The translations under genes and the position numbers were made by a program. DNA of 33,385 nt, taken from JBJEFI01 sp051873875. GTDB lineage: Bacteria; Bacillota; Bacilli; Bacillales; Bacillaceae_G. The first letter of the stretch is position 1. Each line of letters opens with the position of its first letter. The notes under the pieces were generated by a model that made no database searches, was not told the DNA's origin, and saw only the letters and a program-made list of their open reading frames with translations. Below are positions 8,616-16,988 of this stretch, in pieces. The DNA is taken from contig JBJEFI010000122.1 of NCBI GenBank assembly GCA_051873875.1, positions 1-33,385 of the forward strand. The letters are read 5' to 3'.

Positions 8616-10061
8616 ATGAAACAGATTCAATTTAACGATTTCTCACTAAGCAAAGAGATTTTAAATGCATTAGCTGCATTACAATACGAAGTGCCAACGG
8701 AAGTACAAGGTAAAGTGATACCAGTTGCCTTAGCAAATAAAGATATTGTTGTAAAGTCACAGACAGGGAGTGGAAAAACGGCATCTTTTGCAATCCCCCT
8801 TTGTGAACATATTGATTGGGCTGAAAATAAGCCACAAGCCCTTGTTTTAACACCAACCCGAGAGTTAGCAGTACAAGTAAAAGAAGATATGATGAATATT
8901 GGCCGCTATAAACGAATTAAAGCAACAGCTATTTTTGGTAAGCAGGCGTTTAAGCCTCAACAGCTTCAATTAAAACAGAAAAACCATGTTGTTGTTGGGA
9001 CACCAGGTCGAGTATTAGATCATTTACAAAAAGGCACCCTTGCTCTTGAGAAAATGAAGTATCTTATTATTGATGAAGCCGATGAAATGTTAAATATGGG
9101 CTTTCTTGAGCAGGTAGAAGCAATTATTAACTTAACGCCTAAAACTCGTGTTACCATGCTTTTTTCAGCTACATTACCAGAGGATATTGAAGCTTTAACA
9201 ACGCGATATATGAATAAACCGACGTTTGTTGAGATTCAAGGTTCAGGTATTACAACAAACAAAATTACACATGGTGTATATGAAGTGGAAGAAGGAGAAA
9301 AATTTTCTCTTTTAAAAGATGTAACAACCATTGAAAATCCAGATAGCTGTATTATTTTTTGTCGAACACAAGAACGTGTTGATAAGGTAAGTGAAGATTT
9401 AGAGGGTGCGGGCTATCCATGCAATCAAATTCATGGTGGAATGACGCAAGAAGACCGCTTTGCAGTAATGAATGAATTCAAACGTGGCGAATTTCGTTAT
9501 TTAGTAGCAACAGATGTAGCAGCCAGAGGCATTGATATTGATAATATTAGTCTTGTTATTAACTATGATATTCCATTAGAACAGGCTAGCTATGTCCATC
9601 GAACGGGGCGAACAGGACGAGCAGGGAGAGAAGGAAAAGCAATTACGTTTGTAACACCAAATGAAGATCGTTTCCTTGAAGAAATTGAGACATACATTGA
9701 TTTTTCAATTCCAAAAGTACCATTACCAAGCATAGAGGAAGTTGAAAGTCATCTAGCGGCATTTCAACAGAAAATAACAGCTAAACCAACTATCAAAAAA
9801 GATAAAGCAGCTACATTAAACAAAGGAATTATGAAGCTTTATTTTAATGGTGGAAAGAAAAAGAAGATTCGAGCAGTTGATTTTGTTGGAACGATTTGTC
9901 GCATAGATGGGGTTAGTGGAGAAGATATTGGAATTATTGAAATTAAAGATAATGCTTCTTATGTAGAAATATTAAATGGAAAAGGAAATCGTGTGTTAGA
10001 TGTTATGCGACACACAACTGTTAAAGGGAAGCAATTAAAAGTACAAAAGGCAAGAGATTAA
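8616..10061 (+). CDS. dbpA: ATP-dependent RNA helicase DbpA/YxiN (DEAD box)
   Basis: A 481-residue DEAD-box helicase acting in assembly of the large ribosomal subunit. The motifs appear in order: Q-motif region (FSLSKEIL...PTEVQ), motif I SQTGSGKT, motif II DEAD in IIDEADEM, motif III SAT, and motif VI HRTGRTGRAG. The last ~75 residues (GIMKLYFNGGKKKKIRAVDF to the end) match the RRM-like DbpA/YxiN RNA-binding domain, which in E. coli and B. subtilis recognises hairpin 92 of 23S rRNA. That domain separates it from general CshA/CshB helicases. The ribosome-binding site before ATG 8616 is weak (GAGG). A terminator follows at 10110. Confidence 0.93.
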   Translation: MKQIQFNDFSLSKEILNALAALQYEVPTEVQGKVIPVALANKDIVVKSQTGSGKTASFAIPLCEHIDWAENKPQALVLTPTRELAVQVKEDMMNIGRYKRIKATAIFGKQAFKPQQLQLKQKNHVVVGTPGRVLDHLQKGTLALEKMKYLIIDEADEMLNMGFLEQVEAIINLTPKTRVTMLFSATLPEDIEALTTRYMNKPTFVEIQGSGITTNKITHGVYEVEEGEKFSLLKDVTTIENPDSCIIFCRTQERVDKVSEDLEGAGYPCNQIHGGMTQEDRFAVMNEFKRGEFRYLVATDVAARGIDIDNISLVINYDIPLEQASYVHRTGRTGRAGREGKAITFVTPNEDRFLEEIETYIDFSIPKVPLPSIEEVESHLAAFQQKITAKPTIKKDKAATLNKGIMKLYFNGGKKKKIRAVDFVGTICRIDGVSGEDIGIIEIKDNASYVEILNGKGNRVLDVMRHTTVKGKQLKVQKARD

Positions 10062-10109
10062 CGCTGAAAATGGTATTTTTCCTTAAATAATAAAATAAAA
10101 ATACAAGGT

Positions 10110-10139
10110 AACCACTGTTATAAATACAGTGGTTTTTTT
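10110..10139 (+). terminator. Intrinsic terminator after dbpA
   Basis: AACCACTGT (10110-10118) pairs with ACAGTGGTT (10126-10134), then TTTTT. Confidence 0.9.
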
Positions 10140-10398
10140 GTTAAATAAACGATGTAGCTATGAAAAATTTACTAAAAGAAAATGGAAGTTTCTTTTATTT
10201 TAGGAGAACAGTTATTATGCTAACAAATATAGGTTGTAAACAATATGAAAAGAATATATTTATTAGGATGAATTAAATTTAATAAAATAAGATCTTTCCT
10301 AATCGCGGCATGTAGTCTATCTTCTTGTTGCTAGCAAAAGAAGGGGAGAAATAAAGGTAGATTTTTAGTTAGGAAAAAAGAGTGGCTATACAACTATA
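10140..10398. other. Long intergenic region before the gal operon, no clear gene
   Basis: I see no gene of normal size here. There is a near-perfect palindrome at 10321-10343 (11 paired bases with one bulged G), enclosed by a looser inverted repeat, CTTTCCTAA near 10294 and TTAGGAAAA near 10369. A 19-codon frame at 10217-10276 has an AGGAG-like site in front, but nothing else supports it as a gene. The operators and promoter of the gal operon begin at 10399. Confidence 0.5.
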
Positions 10399-10421
10399 TT
10401 TTAGTAAAAAATTTAGTAAAA
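10399..10421 (+). promoter_or_regulatory. Tandem gal/bga operators
   Basis: TTTTAGTAAAA (10399-10409) and ATTTAGTAAAA (10411-10421) are tandem copies of an 11-bp palindrome, directly upstream of the gal promoter. The same palindrome occurs three times between the LacI-family repressor gene and the beta-galactosidase gene (19147-19239), so that repressor is the natural candidate to bind here. Confidence 0.65.
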
Positions 10422-10425
10422 ACAA

Positions 10426-10455
10426 TTGGATGTGAAACCGCTTTTATAGTAGAAT
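10426..10455 (+). promoter_or_regulatory. Candidate gal operon promoter with embedded cre site
   Basis: TTGGAT (10426-10431) and TAGAAT (10450-10455) are 18 bases apart. The spacer holds TGAAACCGCTTTTA (10433-10446), one mismatch from a common CcpA cre consensus, so glucose would repress by promoter occlusion. The predicted start near 10462 leaves a very short leader before the ribosome-binding site at 10466-10480. Confidence 0.55.
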
Positions 10456-10487
10456 GGAAACAGATGAAAGGGAGAGGGAGTGGCTTA

Positions 10488-11558
10488 ATGGGGAATATAA
10501 CGAAGCTACGCCGTTTTTTGCAAGATAACGGATATGAAGGAATTTTACTGCGTCAAACATATAATTTTTCATGGCTTACAAACGGTGCTTACAATTACAT
10601 TGTTCGAAATATAGAACAAGGGGTTGCAGATTTACTTGTACAACAAGAAAAAATTTACGTAATTGTTGATGAAACAGAGTGTAGTCGAATTATTGAAGAA
10701 GAATTAAAGAATGCACCATTTACATATGAGGTTGTTACATGTAAGTGGTATGAAGATAAAAATGAAGAAGTTCGCAGGTTAATAAAAGACAAAAACGTAG
10801 TAAGCGATTGTGTATTTGATCATTTACTAGTCGTGGATGATGCATTAGCAGCGTACCGCTCTATTTTAAATAAAGAAGAAATTGAACGTTTTCGCCTGCT
10901 TTGTCAGGAAAGTGCAACGATTGTGGAAACTATATGTAAGCATATAGAACGAGGAATGACAGAACATGAGATTGAAAGTTTACTAGTAGCAGCTTGTATT
11001 ACGAAAGATATTCGTCCTCATGTTATGTTGGTTTCTAGTGATGAGCGATTATATAAATATCGCCATCCTATTCCAACCCATAAGAAGGTTGAAAAACAAG
11101 TGATGGTCGTTCTTTGTGGTGAAAGGCATGGATTAGTTGCGAATGTAACAAGACTTGTTCATTTTGGGGAGCTAACAGAACAACTAATAGAAAACCAACG
11201 GAAAGTGGCGATAATTTCAGCGGTAATGATGAAATCAACAAAAGCTGGAACAAGAGTTGGAGACGTATTACTTGCTGGAATAAAGGAATATGAAAAAGCA
11301 GGTTATGGTGAGGATTGGAAAATTCTTCACCAAGGTGGCTTGGCAGGATATAAAACAAGGGAGTACCTTGTTACACCAAATCATAATAACATGATTCAAC
11401 ATAATCAAGTATACGCCTGGAATCCAATGATAAGTGGTGTAAAGTGTGAAGATACATTTTTAGTAAAGGAAGATGGATTAGAAATTTTAACACATACGGG
11501 AAATTGGATATACGAAGAAGTAGCTGGTTTATTGCGACCAGGTATTTTAGTGAAATAA
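10488..11558 (+). CDS. M24 (pita-bread fold) peptidase-like protein heading the gal operon, metal site degenerate
   Basis: A cytoplasmic homologue of the M24 family (Xaa-Pro aminopeptidase/creatinase group), 357 residues: an N-terminal creatinase-like domain (~1-125) and a C-terminal pita-bread domain. Against active M24 enzymes such as B. subtilis YqhT, the first Asp ligand is Val208, the second is Asn219 (ANVTR for SDITR), the usual ligand His has no counterpart near LHQGGLAG (an adjacent His281 remains), the Glu of VEPG is Asn312 (WNP), and only the last Glu (E321, CEDT) is kept. Metallopeptidase activity is therefore unlikely; creatinase-like metal-free chemistry or binding is possible. 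ATG 10488 is preferred over an in-frame ATG at 10464, because a GGGAGAGGGAG site sits 7 bases before it. galK follows after 16 bases. Its role in galactose use is unknown. Confidence 0.8.
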   Translation: MGNITKLRRFLQDNGYEGILLRQTYNFSWLTNGAYNYIVRNIEQGVADLLVQQEKIYVIVDETECSRIIEEELKNAPFTYEVVTCKWYEDKNEEVRRLIKDKNVVSDCVFDHLLVVDDALAAYRSILNKEEIERFRLLCQESATIVETICKHIERGMTEHEIESLLVAACITKDIRPHVMLVSSDERLYKYRHPIPTHKKVEKQVMVVLCGERHGLVANVTRLVHFGELTEQLIENQRKVAIISAVMMKSTKAGTRVGDVLLAGIKEYEKAGYGEDWKILHQGGLAGYKTREYLVTPNHNNMIQHNQVYAWNPMISGVKCEDTFLVKEDGLEILTHTGNWIYEEVAGLLRPGILVK

Positions 11559-11574
11559 GGAAGGAAAAAGGGAT

Positions 11575-12753
11575 ATGGTCAATTTAGTAAAAAAATTTGT
11601 AGGTATATTTGAAAAGGAAGATGAATTATTACCTATTTTTTCACCAGGGCGTGTAAATTTGATTGGTGAACATACAGATTATAATGGAGGTCACGTTTTT
11701 CCTTGTGCATTAAGCTTTGGAACCTATGCCATAGCTCGCAAACGTGATGATCGTCGAGCTCGTTTTTACTCAATAAATTTTGAAAAATTAGGTGTAATTG
11801 AATGTTCAATTGACCAAATAGTAAATGAAGAAGCTCATAATTGGGCTAATTATCCAAAAGGTGTTATAGATGTATTCCAAAAAGAGTACGGTAAATTAGC
11901 TCATGGGATAGATGTGTTATTTTATGGAAATATTCCAAATGGGGCAGGATTGTCTTCTTCGGCTTCATTAGAGCTAGCGATGAGTGTCGTTTTAAATAAA
12001 ATGTTTTCACTAAATATTGATATGGTTGAGATGGTTAAAATGAGCCAACGTGCTGAAAATGAATTCATCGGTGTCAATTGTGGGATTATGGACCAATTTG
12101 CTATTGGGATGGGGAAAAAGAATCATGCTATTTTATTAAATTGTAATACGCTACAGTATCGTTATTCACCATTACAATTAGATGGTTATAGCATTGTTAT
12201 TGCCAATACAAATAAACGTCGTGATCTAGCAGATTCTAAATATAATGAACGTCGTGGCGAAACAATAGAAGCATTATCAATTTTAAAAAAACATATAGAC
12301 ATTAACACATTAGGTGACTTAACAAACGACCAATTTGATACATTAGCCCATCATATTGAAGATGAAACGATTCGTCGTCGTGCAAAGCATGCAGTCTATG
12401 AAAATCAACGTACACTAGAAGCAGTTAAAGCATTAGAACAAAATGATTTATATCGTTTTGGTCAATTAATGGTTGCATCTCACGTATCTTTGCGAGATGA
12501 TTATGAAGTAACTGGAAATGAATTAGATACTTTAGTGTCCATTGCATTAAAACAAGAAGGTGTTATTGGGGCAAGGATGACGGGGGCTGGTTTTGGTGGT
12601 TGTACGGTAAGTATTGTTGCGGATAAGCACATTGAAACATTTAAAAAAGAAGTAGAAAAGCAATATACTGAAAAAATTGGGTATGCACCAACCTTCTATG
12701 TAGCATCAGTTGCAGATGGAACACGGAAAATTGACTTAGTGGAGGTAGTATAA
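11575..12753 (+). CDS. galK: Galactokinase
   Basis: Phosphorylates alpha-D-galactose to galactose 1-phosphate, the first Leloir step. It is a GHMP kinase of 392 residues, the usual length. It has the galactokinase signature S23-P-G-R-V-N-L-I-G-E-H-T-D-Y-N-G38, the phosphate-binding loop GAGLSSSASLE near residues 122-132, the catalytic base Asp173 in GIMDQ, and the C-terminal GHMP motif GARMTGAGFGGC. The start ATG 11575 follows AAGGAAGGAAAAAGGG. The gene lies between the M24-like gene and galE, and its TAA shares one base with the galE ATG, so translation is coupled. Confidence 0.97.
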   Translation: MVNLVKKFVGIFEKEDELLPIFSPGRVNLIGEHTDYNGGHVFPCALSFGTYAIARKRDDRRARFYSINFEKLGVIECSIDQIVNEEAHNWANYPKGVIDVFQKEYGKLAHGIDVLFYGNIPNGAGLSSSASLELAMSVVLNKMFSLNIDMVEMVKMSQRAENEFIGVNCGIMDQFAIGMGKKNHAILLNCNTLQYRYSPLQLDGYSIVIANTNKRRDLADSKYNERRGETIEALSILKKHIDINTLGDLTNDQFDTLAHHIEDETIRRRAKHAVYENQRTLEAVKALEQNDLYRFGQLMVASHVSLRDDYEVTGNELDTLVSIALKQEGVIGARMTGAGFGGCTVSIVADKHIETFKKEVEKQYTEKIGYAPTFYVASVADGTRKIDLVEVV

Positions 12754-13751
12754 TGAGTATTTTAGTTTGTGGTGGAGCAGGTTATATTGGAAGTCATACA
12801 GTCTATGAATTAATTGCAGCAGGAGAAAAGGTTGTCATTGCAGATAACTTCCAAACAGGTCATCGTGGAGCTGTTCATCCTGAAGCAATTTTATGTGAAG
12901 GCGACATTCGCGATTTTGATTTTATTGATACTGTCTTTAAAAATCATGATATAGAAGCAGTTATTCATTTTGCAGCAAATTCATTAGTAGGCGAAAGTAT
13001 GGTAGAGCCATTAAAATACTTTGATAACAATGTATATGGTACACAAGTGTTGCTACAAGCAATGCAAAAAAATAATGTAAATAAAATTGTTTTCTCGTCA
13101 ACAGCAGCGGTATATGGAGATGTGAAGGAAATGCCAATCGTTGAAACAACTCCAACAAACCCAACAAATACATATGGCGAAACAAAATTAGCAATGGAAA
13201 AAATGATGAAATGGTGTGATCAAGCTTATGGCATGAAGTATGTGTCACTACGTTACTTTAACGTGGCAGGTGCAAATCCAACAGCTGTTATTGGAGAAGA
13301 TCATACACCAGAAACACACTTAATTCCATTAATTTTACAAGTACCATTAAAGCAACGTGAACATATTACGATTTTCGGTGAGGATTATCCAACACATGAT
13401 GGCACATGTATTCGTGACTATATTCACGTTGTAGACTTAGCTCATGCTCACATTAAAGCATTAAATTACCTACGTGCCGGGAATGAAAGTAATATCTTCA
13501 ACCTAGGAAACGGAAATGGTTTTACGGTAAAAGAAATGATCGATGCGGCTGAAGAAGTAACAGGACAAGAAATTAAAAAAGTAATTGGTGAGCGTCGTGC
13601 TGGTGACCCAGCAACATTAATTGCATCAAGTGAAAAAGCCCAACGTATTTTAGGTTGGACACCACAGTATCCAGAAGTAATAACGATGATTGAGGATGCT
13701 TGGAGATGGCATGTATCGAAACCAAATGGATACGAGGGAGATGCAAAATAA
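12753..13751 (+). CDS. galE: UDP-glucose 4-epimerase
   Basis: Interconverts UDP-galactose and UDP-glucose in the Leloir pathway. It is a short-chain dehydrogenase-type epimerase of 332 residues with the NAD loop GGAGYIGS (residues 7-14), the catalytic pair Y141-x-x-x-K145 (YGETK), and Thr117 in SSTAAVYG where E. coli GalE has Ser124. The start overlaps the galK stop by one base (TAATG), and GGAGG for galE lies inside galK. galT follows after two bases. Confidence 0.97.
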   Translation: MSILVCGGAGYIGSHTVYELIAAGEKVVIADNFQTGHRGAVHPEAILCEGDIRDFDFIDTVFKNHDIEAVIHFAANSLVGESMVEPLKYFDNNVYGTQVLLQAMQKNNVNKIVFSSTAAVYGDVKEMPIVETTPTNPTNTYGETKLAMEKMMKWCDQAYGMKYVSLRYFNVAGANPTAVIGEDHTPETHLIPLILQVPLKQREHITIFGEDYPTHDGTCIRDYIHVVDLAHAHIKALNYLRAGNESNIFNLGNGNGFTVKEMIDAAEEVTGQEIKKVIGERRAGDPATLIASSEKAQRILGWTPQYPEVITMIEDAWRWHVSKPNGYEGDAK

Positions 13752-13753
13752 AA

Positions 13754-15265
13754 ATGAACATCAATAAACACATCAGCAGATTGATTCGTTTTGCCGTTGA
13801 AAAACAACTCATTCGCCAAGAAGATGTGGTTTATAGTACAAACCAATTAGTAGGATTATTACAGTTAAATGATTTTGAAGCAATGCAGGTAGAAAGAGAG
13901 GAGCTGGTAAATCCAGCTCCAATCTTAGAAAAAATACTAGATTATGCAGTAGAACAAGGAATTGTTGAAAATACAATAACACAACGGGACTTATTTGATG
14001 CTCAACTGATGAACGCATTAATGCCACGCCCTAGTGAAATAATAGCTAAGTTCCGAACTTTATATTCGGAAAATTTTAAAAAATCAACAGATTACTATTA
14101 TAGTTTAAGTTTAGCATCTAATTATATTCGTAAAAATCGTACAGATCGCAATATCATTTGGCAAACAAAGACTAGTTATGGTAATTTAGATATTACAATT
14201 AATTTATCAAAACCAGAAAAAGATCCTCGTGATATCGAAAAAGAAAAATACATGAAGGCAAGCACATATCCCAAATGTTTACTTTGCATAGAAAATGAAG
14301 GATTTTTTGGAAATATTAAACATCCAGCTCGTAATAACCATCGAATCATTCCGTTAACATTAAATGAAGAAAAATGGTTTTTACAATACTCACCATACGT
14401 TTATTATAATGAGCATTGTATTGTTTTGAACAGTGAACATGTTCCAATGAAAATCCAAAGGAATACATTCCAACGTTTAGTTGACTTTGTTGAACAATTT
14501 CCTCATTATTTTGTTGGTTCTAATGCAGATTTACCAATCGTTGGTGGTTCTATACTTTCTCATGATCATTTCCAAGGTGGTAATTATGAATTTGCGATGG
14601 AACGTGCTAAAGAGGAAGAAAGTTATGTAGTAATTCAATTTCCTAATATAAGCGTAAGTCGTATTGCATGGCCGATGAGCGTTATACGTGCTCGAAGCAA
14701 GGATAAGCAATCAATTGTTGAATTTGCTGACCATGTTTTAAATTCTTGGCAGCAATATAGTGATGAAAGTGTAGAGATAGTAGCATTTACAGGGGATACA
14801 CTTCATCATACAGTAACGCCAATTGTCCGTATGCGTGATGGACAATTTGAAGTAGATTTAGTACTTCGTAACAATCGTACAAGTGAAGAACACCCAATGG
14901 GAATTTTTCATCCCCATGCAGACGTTCATCATATTAAGAAGGAAAATATTGGTCTAATTGAAGTGATGGGATTAGCTGTATTACCAGCTCGTTTAAAAGA
15001 AGAATTACATTCATTAGGTGAGTTATTAGTGAAACGTGAAGCAACAATTGAAAATGATGTAAATCTAGCAAAACATAGTGATTGGTATACTTACATGCTT
15101 GAAAAGTATGAAATGATTACAAAAGAAAATGTAATGGATATTTTGCGAGAAGAAGTAGGCTTAAAGTTTGCGAGAGTATTAGAAGATGCAGGGGTATTCA
15201 AGCGTGATGAAAAAGGAATTGCAGCCTTTAATCGCTTTATCCAAACCTTATCTTGCCCTAATTGA
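13754..15265 (+). CDS. galT: Galactose-1-phosphate uridylyltransferase, Firmicutes type (class II)
   Basis: Exchanges UMP between UDP-glucose and galactose 1-phosphate. The 503 residues match the long class II GalT of Firmicutes rather than the ~350-residue E. coli form. The active-site segment is SHDHFQGG with H270-D-H272, where the second His should carry the UMP. ATG 13754 is chosen because GGGAGATG lies 11 bases upstream; the frame is open back to 13700, but that part only overlaps the galE end. It is the last gene of the gal operon. Confidence 0.95.
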   Translation: MNINKHISRLIRFAVEKQLIRQEDVVYSTNQLVGLLQLNDFEAMQVEREELVNPAPILEKILDYAVEQGIVENTITQRDLFDAQLMNALMPRPSEIIAKFRTLYSENFKKSTDYYYSLSLASNYIRKNRTDRNIIWQTKTSYGNLDITINLSKPEKDPRDIEKEKYMKASTYPKCLLCIENEGFFGNIKHPARNNHRIIPLTLNEEKWFLQYSPYVYYNEHCIVLNSEHVPMKIQRNTFQRLVDFVEQFPHYFVGSNADLPIVGGSILSHDHFQGGNYEFAMERAKEEESYVVIQFPNISVSRIAWPMSVIRARSKDKQSIVEFADHVLNSWQQYSDESVEIVAFTGDTLHHTVTPIVRMRDGQFEVDLVLRNNRTSEEHPMGIFHPHADVHHIKKENIGLIEVMGLAVLPARLKEELHSLGELLVKREATIENDVNLAKHSDWYTYMLEKYEMITKENVMDILREEVGLKFARVLEDAGVFKRDEKGIAAFNRFIQTLSCPN

Positions 15266-15297
15266 TACGAAGGTTCTTATCTTAAAACTTTAAAAAG

Positions 15298-15428
15298 ATG
15301 GAGAAAAATCTCCATTTATATAAAAATAGGACTAACTGAAAAGTGAAAGGGCCAATCTCTATTCACCAGTGACCATAAAAGACTCTATTAGCACTAGTTC
15401 ACCCAACCCCTGCTGATAGGGTTTTTTT
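15298..15428 (+). terminator. Terminator region after galT
   Basis: A small hairpin, ATGGAGA (15298-15304) with TCTCCAT (15309-15315), lacks a good T tract. A second hairpin, AACCC (15405-15409) with GGGTT (15419-15423), is followed by seven T and is the more likely stop of the gal transcript. Confidence 0.55.
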
Positions 15429-15449
15429 GTTTACTAAAAAATAAAGTGG

Positions 15450-15562
15450 ACTACTATTGATTGGTTAAGTGAATCAAGTCCTTACTGGCGTTTAACTTGT
15501 CCTTAAACCTTTTACGTATATAACCTTTTGAGGGTGAAATCTACACGTCAGTTGGAGCGGGA
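15450..15562 (-). repeat. Structured repeat, copy A (inverted relative to copy B)
   Basis: Read on the minus strand this begins TCCCGCTCCAACTGAC, close to TCCCGCTTTAACTGAC of copy B at 17828. Both contain a long-range stem (here ACTGGCGT 15484-15491 with ACGTCAGT 15545-15552) and then a second hairpin built on a TTGATT/AATCAA core (15457-15478). Primary sequence has drifted but the order and spacing of structures match. It fills most of the gap between galT and the glycosylase gene. It may belong to a dispersed bcr-like repeat class of Bacillaceae, but I could not confirm which family. Confidence 0.55.
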
Positions 15563-15680
15563 CAAAATTACAAGATGATTAATAGAAAGAATTCCATATT
15601 CGTTTTTGTTACAATAAAAAAACTTTTAGCAATGGGAAATGCCTTCTTCTCATTGTTCATATAGGATAAAGTGAAAGGTT

Positions 15681-16337
15681 GTGAAGGGTGTGTATTTTTT
15701 TGAATATGGCGATAAGGAAATAACGTATTTAAAATCAAAGGATAAAATTCTTGCTAAGGCGATTGACGAGATTGGATATATCAATCGAGAGGTTACACCG
15801 GATTTGTTTGCGGCACTTGTAAAATCAATTGTCGGTCAGCAAATATCTGTGAAAGCTGCTGAAACAGTTTGGAATCGGATGTTAGTACAATTCACTGAAA
15901 TAACGCCAGAGAAAATTGTTAACACACCACTAGAACATATTCAAAAGCTAGGCATTACAATGAGAAAAGCAACTTATATTAAAGAAGCAGCGGAGAAAGT
16001 ATTATCCGGTGAACTCAATATTGAAGACTTACAACATAAGTCAGATGATGAGGTGTGTAAAGAGTTATCAAAGCTAAATGGTGTCGGTATTTGGACTGCG
16101 GAGATGTTAATGACATTTTCCATGCAGCGGTCAAATGTGATTAGTTATGATGATTTGGCAATTCAACGTGGGTTACGAATGCTGTATCATCATCGAAAAA
16201 TTGATAAAAAGCTGTTCAATAAGTATAAGAGGCGATACTCTCCTTATGCGACAGTAGCAAGTCTTTATTTATGGGCAATTGCGGGTGGAGCCTGTGAGGG
16301 CATGAAGGATTATGCGCCAAAAAAGAAGGTGAAATAA
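15681..16337 (+). CDS. alkA: DNA-3-methyladenine glycosylase, AlkA-like (HhH-GPD)
   Basis: Base-excision glycosylase that removes alkylated purines. It has 218 residues and is short compared with E. coli AlkA because the N-terminal TBP-like domain is reduced. The helix-hairpin-helix LNGVGIWTAEMLM and the GPD-loop Asp in YDDLAIQRG (D157/D158) are clear, with VGQQISVKAAETV near residues 49-61 typical of the family. The start is uncertain: GTG 15681 is close to a GAAAGG site, and GTG 15690 is an alternative. The stop codon TAA is directly followed by the ATG of the Ada gene, so the two form an alkylation-repair operon. Confidence 0.88.
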   Translation: MKGVYFFEYGDKEITYLKSKDKILAKAIDEIGYINREVTPDLFAALVKSIVGQQISVKAAETVWNRMLVQFTEITPEKIVNTPLEHIQKLGITMRKATYIKEAAEKVLSGELNIEDLQHKSDDEVCKELSKLNGVGIWTAEMLMTFSMQRSNVISYDDLAIQRGLRMLYHHRKIDKKLFNKYKRRYSPYATVASLYLWAIAGGACEGMKDYAPKKKVK

Positions 16338-16850
16338 ATGGTTTCAAGTGAAACAAAGTGGCATGCAGTTGTTACAAATGATAAAGCGTATGACAGTATT
16401 TTTTATTATGCGATCAAGGCAACAGGTATTTATTGCCGACCATCTTGTAAATCGAAGCTACCATTACAACAAAATGTTTTGTTTTTTGATCAGAAGGAAG
16501 AGGCAATCAAGGAAGGATTTCGTCCTTGTAAAAGATGTCGACCAGATTTGTTAGACTATGAGCCACTGAAAGAATTGGCAGAACAAGCGAAACAGATAAT
16601 TGATGAATTTTATATAGAAAAAGAGAAAATAGCAATAGAAATTAAAAAGCTTGGGATAACACAAAATCATTTCATTCAACTATTTAAGCAATACTTTGGT
16701 GAAACACCACTTGAATATACGAATCGTTTGCGAGCAAATTTAGCTAAAAAATTATTAAGAGAAAGTGATGAGTCAATTATGAACATTGCACTTCTACTCA
16801 ATTTTGATAGTCTTTCTGCTTTTTATACGTTTTTTCATAAATATACATAA
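16338..16850 (+). CDS. ada: Ada-like methylphosphotriester acceptor and AraC-type regulator (N-terminal part of a split ada)
   Basis: A 170-residue product with the Ada zinc domain: Cys33, Cys37, Cys64 and Cys67 (IYCRPSC and RPCKRC), where Cys33 corresponds to the methyl-accepting Cys38 of E. coli Ada. An AraC-type helix-turn-helix region (~75-170) follows. The frame ends at TAA 16848-16850 right after FFHKYT; the next codons in the same frame read LTPKEYR, the normal continuation of this family. So the stop lies between the regulator part and the methyltransferase part. The product could still repair phosphotriesters and act as a regulator, much like the separate AdaA of B. subtilis. It starts immediately after the glycosylase stop. 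Confidence 0.8.
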   Translation: MVSSETKWHAVVTNDKAYDSIFYYAIKATGIYCRPSCKSKLPLQQNVLFFDQKEEAIKEGFRPCKRCRPDLLDYEPLKELAEQAKQIIDEFYIEKEKIAIEIKKLGITQNHFIQLFKQYFGETPLEYTNRLRANLAKKLLRESDESIMNIALLLNFDSLSAFYTFFHKYT

Positions 16851-16988
16851 CTGACGCCGAAAGAATATCGTGCTAGTCTAAGAGAAAGTGGTATCTCAAA
16901 CTGTGTATATTACTACGAAACATCAATTGGAAAAATAGGCATTGCTGAAAATGGACTAGCTATTACACATATTTTCTTTGGTGAGAAA

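Noticed and set aside
10217..10276. 19-codon frame with an AGGAG-like site upstream of the gal operon
   Set aside because: It is too short and AT-rich to judge, with no leader-peptide codon bias or linked attenuator; kept only as a note in the intergenic entry.
10464..10487. Upstream ATG 10464 as start of the M24-like protein
   Set aside because: The purine-rich ribosome-binding site lies inside this stretch and is correctly spaced for ATG 10488; the added residues MKGRGSGL look like translated Shine-Dalgarno sequence.
13700..13753. Longer GalT starting at 13700
   Set aside because: This part is the end of galE in another frame; GGGAGATG and ATG 13754 give the usual N-terminus.
16848..16856. 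Programmed stop-codon readthrough in ada
   Set aside because: TAA is the least leaky stop codon and there is no evident stimulatory structure; a nonsense mutation is simpler, so readthrough is only listed as something to test.
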